Under the pieces are notes generated by a model. It did not search any database and had not been told where the DNA came from. It was given only the letters and a program-made list of their open reading frames with translations. A DNA stretch of 16,958 nt from a bacterium. Lineage in GTDB: Bacteria > Vulcanimicrobiota > Xenobia > Xenobiales > Xenobiaceae. Location of the stretch: positions 1 to 16,958 of the forward strand of contig JALHDH010000094.1 in NCBI GenBank assembly GCA_022839105.1, read 5' to 3'. Made by a program: the position numbers and the translations under genes. Within the stretch, counting starts at the first letter, position 1. The number at the start of each line of letters is the position of its first letter. Positions 12,627 through 16,958 of the stretch are shown in pieces.

Positions 12627-13621
12627 AGGTGGGGCATGACCTCCGCAGCAAATCGTTCCAGGGAATGGCCTTCAACCGCGTCCGGGAAGTAGACGTGGAC
12701 GTACTCGATGCGCCCCTCGTCGCGGAAGCGGAGCAGTTCTTCGACCATGGGGCCTGCTTCGCCGATGAAGGCCGTCCGGAGCCAACCCTCGACGTCCTGC
12801 TCGGTCCGGCCCTGGTCCACCATGAAGGCCTTGACCTCCTCACGCGAACCGAACATCACGTTGATGCTGGCGCTGCGGCGAAGGCTGGCGGGATCCCGAC
12901 CCAGGTCCCGGCAGTGCTGGTCGAGCACCTGGTTCTTGTGCAGGATGACCTCCAGGGGGCCTCCGTAGTTGGACCAGTCGGCATGCCGGGCTACCACCCG
13001 CAAGGTCAACTGCTCGCCTCCCCCCCCCACCCAGATGGGGGGATGGGGCCTGTGCACCGGCTTGGGATGGTTGATGGCCCCGGCGATCTCGACCTCCTGG
13101 CCCCGGAAGTCCCGGGCCCGCCCCTTGCCGATCGTGTAGAAGCGCCCCTCGAACTGGAAGTGGTCCTCGCTCCACATCCCCCGGATGACGCTCAGGGCCT
13201 CGTCCAGCTTGCGGATCCGCAGGGCCGGGCGCTCGAACTCGAAGCCGTAGGCCACCGTCTCGTGCTCGTACCAGCCCGCCCCCAGCCCGAAGTCCAGCCT
13301 CCCATCGGAGATCACGTCCAGGGTGGTGGCGATCTTGGCCAGGACGGCAGGGTTCCGGTAGATGTTGCACCCGACCATCTGGCCGATGCGGATCGTGGAG
13401 GTGGCCTCGGCCAGGGCCGCGCACGAGGTCCAGCACTCGAAGGTGGGCTCGAGCCGGGCCTCGGGGATGGTGTGGAAGTGATCATACAGCCACAGGCCCT
13501 CGTAGCCGGCCTTCTCCAGGCGCAAGGCCACATTCCGCATGGCCAGGTACTGGGAATGTCCCGGCTCGACCCGGGTCAGGTCCAATCGCCAGCCCTGCGG
13601 AACAAACGCACCGAACTTCAT
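12623..13621 (-). CDS. Luciferase-like (LLM class) flavin/F420-dependent oxidoreductase
   Basis: The 332-residue TIM-barrel oxidoreductase belongs to the bacterial luciferase superfamily, which uses FMNH2 or reduced F420. Family landmarks are MKFGAFVPQG at the first strand, GLWLYDHFHTIP (42-53), GQMVGCNIYRNP (80-91), and AKIATTLDVISDGRLDFGLG (95-114) leading into AGWYEHE. HPPIWVGGGGEQLTLRVVAR comes later in the chain. The WYEHE and PPIWVGG segments resemble proteins annotated as F420-dependent, but the cofactor cannot be proved here. The ATG at 13621 has GGAGGTGG just upstream; the open frame continues upstream without family similarity, so the longer version is rejected. It is the first gene of a two-gene unit with the RlmL-like gene, a pairing that makes no obvious biochemical sense. 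The substrate is unknown. Confidence 0.9.
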   Translation of the reverse strand: MKFGAFVPQGWRLDLTRVEPGHSQYLAMRNVALRLEKAGYEGLWLYDHFHTIPEARLEPTFECWTSCAALAEATSTIRIGQMVGCNIYRNPAVLAKIATTLDVISDGRLDFGLGAGWYEHETVAYGFEFERPALRIRKLDEALSVIRGMWSEDHFQFEGRFYTIGKGRARDFRGQEVEIAGAINHPKPVHRPHPPIWVGGGGEQLTLRVVARHADWSNYGGPLEVILHKNQVLDQHCRDLGRDPASLRRSASINVMFGSREEVKAFMVDQGRTEQDVEGWLRTAFIGEAGPMVEELLRFRDEGRIEYVHVYFPDAVEGHSLERFAAEVMPHL

Positions 13622-13635
13622 GGGCCACCTCCGCT

Positions 13636-13668
13636 GGCCCGGGAACTTCGAAGCCTCGTCCCCGGGCC
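13636..13668. repeat. 8-bp perfect inverted repeat in the divergent region at 13622-13785
   Basis: GGCCCGGG (13636-13643) and CCCGGGCC (13661-13668) are separated by 17 bases, just upstream of the oxidoreductase Shine-Dalgarno site. A second short hairpin, CCTCCC/GGGAGG (13668-13683), touches it. These could be an operator or a leader stem; the half-sites are simple GC sequence, so chance is possible. No clear promoter is seen in the rest of this 164-base region. Confidence 0.35.
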
Positions 13669-13785
13669 CTCCCTGGAGGGAGGCGCTCAAGTGCAGGTCT
13701 GCTGCGCACACAGGACTGTTGAACCCGGCCCCGGAAACACCCGTGCGCCGGCCCCGACCAGCGGTCCGGCCGCGAAGGGGGCCCC

Positions 13786-15468
13786 ATGCCGCAGGACAGG
13801 GCCGAGGAGATGGTCGAACACGTCCTGGAACGGGGACGAAGGCTTTCGGAGTCGCTGCTGTGGCGACTGCAGCGGGAGTTCTACGACCAGAACGGGGTGG
13901 CCGCCTGGGACTCGGGGACCGTGCCCCACTACGTGACCAACAACCCCCGCCTGGCGCGAGCCTTCTGCCGGGTCTTCCTGGGCTACCTGCGGGACCTGTG
14001 CCGGGCCCACGACCAGCGTCCCCCGGATTCCCCGCCGGTCCTGGACCCCGAACAACCACTCTACGTCCTGGAGCCGGGGGCCGGGGCCGGCCGCTTCGCG
14101 TACCTGTTCCTCAGGGCCCTGGCCGACTTCCAGGATGCCGAGCCCCTGCGCCGCCTGAAGGTCTGCTACGTCATGACGGACTTCACCCGCAGCAACCTCG
14201 AGTTCTGGGCCTCCCACCCCCAGTTGCGGCCGTTCGTCGAGGCCGGCAGGTTGGACTTCGCGGTCCTGGACGCCGAACAGGACCGCGAGATCCGCCTGGA
14301 GCGCTCCCAGACGGTGCTGTCCGGCCAGACCATGCGGAATCCCCTGGTTGTCATCGGCAACTACCTTTTCGATACCCTGACCGTGGACGCGTTCCGGGTC
14401 CAGGACGGGCGCCTCCTGGAGGCTCTGGCGACGGTCTCGTCCGACCGGCCGGAGGACCTCCAGGGGGACCGGGCCGAGGTCCTGTCCCACCTCCGGATCC
14501 GCTACGAACACAGGGAGGCGGAGGACGACTACTACGCCTCGTCGGACTGGAACCGGATCCTGCGCGAGTACCGGGACCTGCTGGGCAACACGTCGCTGAG
14601 CCTCCCGGTGGGCGGCTTCCGCTTCGTGGACAACCTGCAGGAGCTCAGCAGGGGGCGCCTGCTGGTGCTGGCCTCCGACAAATCCTGGAACCGGGTCGAG
14701 AAACTGTCGGGGCTGGACGATCCCGGGCTGGTCCTGCACGGCAGTTTCTCGTTGACCGTGAACTTCGACGCCCTGGGCCGGCTGTTCCGGTTGAGGGGAG
14801 GAACGGTCCTGCACTCGGACGTGCGCGACTCGCTGCTGGACTACGTCCTGTTGCTGCAGGACCCCGCCGTCGGCGAGCCCCGGGAGACGAGGCTGGCCTT
14901 CCGGGAGTCCCTCTCCGCCTTCGGCCCCCTGGACGGCTTCCACCTGAAGGTGGCCCTGGAGCAGCAGATGCCCCGCCCGACCCTGCGGGTGGCCCTGGAG
15001 CTGTTGCGCCTGTCGGACTGGGACCCGGACGTCTTCCACTCGCTGGGCGAGGCCCTGATCGACCAGGTCCCCGAGGCCCCTCCGGTCGTGCAGCGCGAGA
15101 TGGCCGACGGCCTCGAGCGGATCTGGGGAAACTACTACCACTTCGGCCTGGGCAAGGACGTGCCGTTCAACCTGGCCCGCATCTGCCATCACCTGAACCG
15201 CTACCAGGACTCGCTGCGCTTCTACCGGCTTTCCCTGGAGCTCTTCGGCCAGCACCCCAGCACGCACTTCAACATGGGCCTGGTCTACGACTCGATGGGC
15301 GACCTGGAGTCGGCCCTGCAGTGCTTCCTCAGGGCCCTGGAGCTGGACCCCAACTACGCCCCTGCCCGCGACTGGAGCCTGAAGATGCAGGCCCGGATGG
15401 CGCCGAACCCCTCGTGGCATCCCATGCCCTCGGCGAGGCTCGGTCCGGAGACTCACACAGGCTCCTAG
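13786..15468 (+). CDS. Putative SAM-dependent methyltransferase with C-terminal TPR repeats
   Basis: This 560-residue protein has an N-terminal region with a class I SAM-binding motif, YVLEPGAGAGRFAYLFLRAL (93-112), later VVIGNYLFDTLTVDAFRVQD. The arrangement is reminiscent of COG1565/NDUFAF7-type methyltransferases, where a 'NE..DA.P' motif follows motif I. Here NYLFDTL stands in that place, so catalytic activity is not assured. Residues about 459-526 form two TPR units (NLARICHHLNRYQDSLRFYR and FNMGLVYDSMGDLESALQCF), suggesting protein binding. AAGGGGG lies just before the ATG. No signal peptide is seen, so it is probably cytoplasmic. The gene downstream begins 31 bases after the stop. Substrate and partner are unknown; similarity to NDUFAF7 is tentative. 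Confidence 0.75.
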   Translation: MPQDRAEEMVEHVLERGRRLSESLLWRLQREFYDQNGVAAWDSGTVPHYVTNNPRLARAFCRVFLGYLRDLCRAHDQRPPDSPPVLDPEQPLYVLEPGAGAGRFAYLFLRALADFQDAEPLRRLKVCYVMTDFTRSNLEFWASHPQLRPFVEAGRLDFAVLDAEQDREIRLERSQTVLSGQTMRNPLVVIGNYLFDTLTVDAFRVQDGRLLEALATVSSDRPEDLQGDRAEVLSHLRIRYEHREAEDDYYASSDWNRILREYRDLLGNTSLSLPVGGFRFVDNLQELSRGRLLVLASDKSWNRVEKLSGLDDPGLVLHGSFSLTVNFDALGRLFRLRGGTVLHSDVRDSLLDYVLLLQDPAVGEPRETRLAFRESLSAFGPLDGFHLKVALEQQMPRPTLRVALELLRLSDWDPDVFHSLGEALIDQVPEAPPVVQREMADGLERIWGNYYHFGLGKDVPFNLARICHHLNRYQDSLRFYRLSLELFGQHPSTHFNMGLVYDSMGDLESALQCFLRALELDPNYAPARDWSLKMQARMAPNPSWHPMPSARLGPETHTGS

Positions 15469-15478
15469 GAGGAGCCTG
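15458..15478 (+). other. Hairpin over the stop codon between the last two genes
   Basis: CAGGCTCC (15458-15465) pairs perfectly with GGAGCCTG (15471-15478). The TAG stop at 15466-15468 sits in the 5-base loop. No T-tract follows (CTGCCTCC), so it is unlikely to terminate. It may modulate read-through or coupling to the gene at 15500. Confidence 0.5.
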
Positions 15479-15499
15479 CTGCCTCCAGAAGATCCGTCC

Positions 15500-16858
15500 A
15501 TGCGAAAGCTTCTGATCGCCCTTCTGGTGATGTTCTTCCTGGCGGTGCTCCTGGTCGTGGGGGCCTGGTTCGCCTTCCTGCAGGTCCCTGACCGACACCC
15601 GGGCCAGGCCGATCAACTGTACGAGGAATACCAGGAACGTTTCCAGGCCCTCCAGGCCACGCCCCCCGAAGAGAACGGCGCCACCCTGCTGCATCCCCTG
15701 CTGGTCGGCTCGCGCGAGGAAGCCGAACTGGCTCCGGTCGAAGGGCCCGGGGGAAAGGTGGAGCCCGACGACCTCGTGAAGCCCTCGGAGTTCTTCACCG
15801 GTGGAGGGCTGACCCGGAACAAGGCCTTGTCGGCCGAAGAGCAGCAGCGGGCAGTGGAGGAGGTCCGGGCCTTCAATCCCGTCGTGGCGCTGGCGCAACA
15901 GGCCATCCGTCGCCCCGTCTTCGTCTGGCCGGCCCGGCTGGAGGATGGCCTCAACCGATCGGTGCCCAACTTCATCCGGATGCGAGCCCTGGGCCAGGGC
16001 TTGATGTTCTGTGGCCTGGAGGCCTGGCGAGAAGGGCGCCTGGCGGAAGCCCTGGACTCCTTCCTGCTGGTCGCTCGGTTTGGCCGGCAGATGTCGGGCC
16101 AGGGGCCCCTGATCCAAGAGATGATCGCCGTGGCCATCGCCCAGATGCCCATGGAGGCCCTGACCGAGCTGCTGGCTTCAGGAAAGTTGGGCCCGCAGGA
16201 CTACCGGACCACCCTGGCCGGTCTGGAGGAGGTCCGCTTCAGCCCGGAGGGCTTCGGGAAGGCCATGGAGGGCGAGGTTGCCGTTGGATTGTCGACCTTC
16301 AACGGACTGCGCGAAAAGGGGGTCAGCGCAAGCACCCTGGGCGAAGACCTCCACGACCTCACCCGGGTCGTGCTTCTCAGGCTGCCCCCGGTCCGCGAGC
16401 GCGAGCGTCGCCTCTACACCAACTTCATGCTGGACCAGCGGCGCTACTTCCTGGACCTGATGCTGGCCTCCTCGGCCGAGAGGTCTGGAAACATCGGTGC
16501 CGACATGGAAGAGGTCGAAAAGGGTGTGCTGGCCCCGTTGATGGTTCCCAACTACTACCGGGCCCGCATCAGCTACCGCAACCTGCTGTCCTGCCAGGAG
16601 GCCAATCGCCTGCTGGCGGCCCTTCAACTCTACCGGGCTGAACGCGGCGGGTGGCCGCCGAACCTGGAGGCCCTGGTCCCGACCTGGCTGCCGGCAGTTC
16701 CTCGCGACTTCATGGCCCCTGACGGGCAATTCCGCTACCGCGTGCAGGGACGGGACATGGTCCTGGAGACCGAGAGTCCGTTCCTGAAAGGCTTCGGCCA
16801 CCCCGAAAACAAGCGGAGCTACCACCCCTACCTGCCCACGAGCGACAGTTGGTGGTAG
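15500..16858 (+). CDS. Membrane-anchored hypothetical protein with pseudopilin-like C-terminal segment
   Basis: I do not recognise this 452-residue protein as a whole. Residues 4-27 form one hydrophobic helix after MRK, an uncleaved anchor or signal peptide without a lipobox cysteine, leaving the body outside the cytoplasm. The central part is helical. The segment from about 371 (LLAALQLYRAERGGWPPNLE, then ALVPTWLPAVPRDFMAPDGQ and FRYRV) has the pattern of the C-terminal region of type II secretion major pseudopilins (GspG): a helix, 'YR...G.yP..L..L', then 'lP.DP.g..y.Y'. Large periplasmic proteins with this tail occur in several poorly studied phyla, with no known function. The start ATG at 15500 has only a weak AGAAGA upstream. 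It may be co-transcribed with the TPR-methyltransferase gene. Confidence 0.75.
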   Translation: MRKLLIALLVMFFLAVLLVVGAWFAFLQVPDRHPGQADQLYEEYQERFQALQATPPEENGATLLHPLLVGSREEAELAPVEGPGGKVEPDDLVKPSEFFTGGGLTRNKALSAEEQQRAVEEVRAFNPVVALAQQAIRRPVFVWPARLEDGLNRSVPNFIRMRALGQGLMFCGLEAWREGRLAEALDSFLLVARFGRQMSGQGPLIQEMIAVAIAQMPMEALTELLASGKLGPQDYRTTLAGLEEVRFSPEGFGKAMEGEVAVGLSTFNGLREKGVSASTLGEDLHDLTRVVLLRLPPVRERERRLYTNFMLDQRRYFLDLMLASSAERSGNIGADMEEVEKGVLAPLMVPNYYRARISYRNLLSCQEANRLLAALQLYRAERGGWPPNLEALVPTWLPAVPRDFMAPDGQFRYRVQGRDMVLETESPFLKGFGHPENKRSYHPYLPTSDSWW

Positions 16859-16884
16859 CCCCAAGACCCATGAATTAGGCCACT

Positions 16885-16952
16885 GACCGCAGTCCTGACG
16901 GGCAATCGACCAAGCGCAGGTGCTTCCTGAAGTCGACTCTTTGGCTGCGGTC
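16885..16952. repeat. Inverted repeat in the right-end non-coding stretch
   Basis: GACCGCAG (16885-16892) and CTGCGGTC (16945-16952) are perfect inverted copies 52 bases apart, in the 100 bases after the last gene. No gene or T-tract terminator is seen here. It could be the edge of a structured RNA or of a mobile element beyond the window, or chance. Confidence 0.3.
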
Positions 16953-16958
16953 GTTCGG

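Noticed and set aside
13622..14059. N-terminal extension of the luciferase-like protein to position 14059
   Set aside because: The extra 146 residues have no family similarity and run antisense into the next gene; ATG at 13621 has an ideal GGAGGTGG site.
13539..15515. 658-codon plus-strand frame and 604-codon minus-strand frame over the TPR-methyltransferase gene
   Set aside because: Both are shadow frames of high-GC coding DNA; they are proline/glycine/arginine-rich and lack motifs, while the 13786-15468 frame has a SAM motif and TPRs.

Overview
The window is a high-GC bacterial chromosome segment (a by-eye count of bases 1621-1680 in fabI gives 41/60 G+C). It combines ordinary core and metabolic genes with one roughly 3.2 kb accessory island of decayed prophage origin. 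Phylum cannot be fixed from the sequence. FabI-type fatty acid synthesis, clear Shine-Dalgarno sites, tRNA genes that encode their own CCA, frequent GTG/TTG starts and a luciferase-like (possibly F420-using) oxidoreductase suggest a GC-rich, probably Gram-negative lineage outside the well-known model groups. That placement is inference.

Layout. Bases 1-621 (minus) hold the N-terminal part of an M20 zinc peptidase running off the left edge. Bases 812-1324 (plus) encode a small stand-alone LytTR-like DNA-binding protein, closed by an intrinsic terminator. Bases 1431-2195 are fabI. A near-consensus promoter (TTGACC, 17 bp, TATAAT) then drives a cluster of three tRNA genes: Ile2 or Met (CAT), Glu (TTC) and Val (TAC). 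The cluster has a terminator-like hairpin inside it and a strong terminator at its end.

The accessory island, about 2700-5930, lies entirely on the minus strand. In transcription order it holds a hicA-hicB toxin-antitoxin pair with a palindromic operator candidate, a remnant resembling the C-terminal end of a Mu-like portal protein, and a 505-residue protein. That protein joins a Mu-F/SPP1-gp7-like head-morphogenesis domain through a long charged, proline-rich linker to an unrecognised C-terminal domain. A 100-residue protein overlaps its end, followed by an 84-residue four-cysteine protein, a terminator, and a 92-residue ORF that runs into the antisense of the tRNA-Val terminator and gene. 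The 505/100-residue pair has the architecture of a phage MuF polymorphic toxin with a downstream immunity gene. The C-terminal domain has much lower GC than the linker. This is the most interesting part of the window.

Right of the island, a strong hairpin marks the end of a minus-strand ygfM-xdhD pair: an FAD subunit followed by a fused [2Fe-2S]/molybdopterin hydroxylase with a 4-base overlap. Then come tcdA (tRNA t6A dehydratase, plus) overlapping tail-to-tail with a marR-type regulator (minus). An overlapping minus-strand pair follows: a luciferase-like oxidoreductase and a THUMP/RlmL-like rRNA methyltransferase. The right end carries two plus-strand genes of unknown role: a methyltransferase-like protein with C-terminal TPRs, and a membrane-anchored protein with a pseudopilin-like C-terminal segment.
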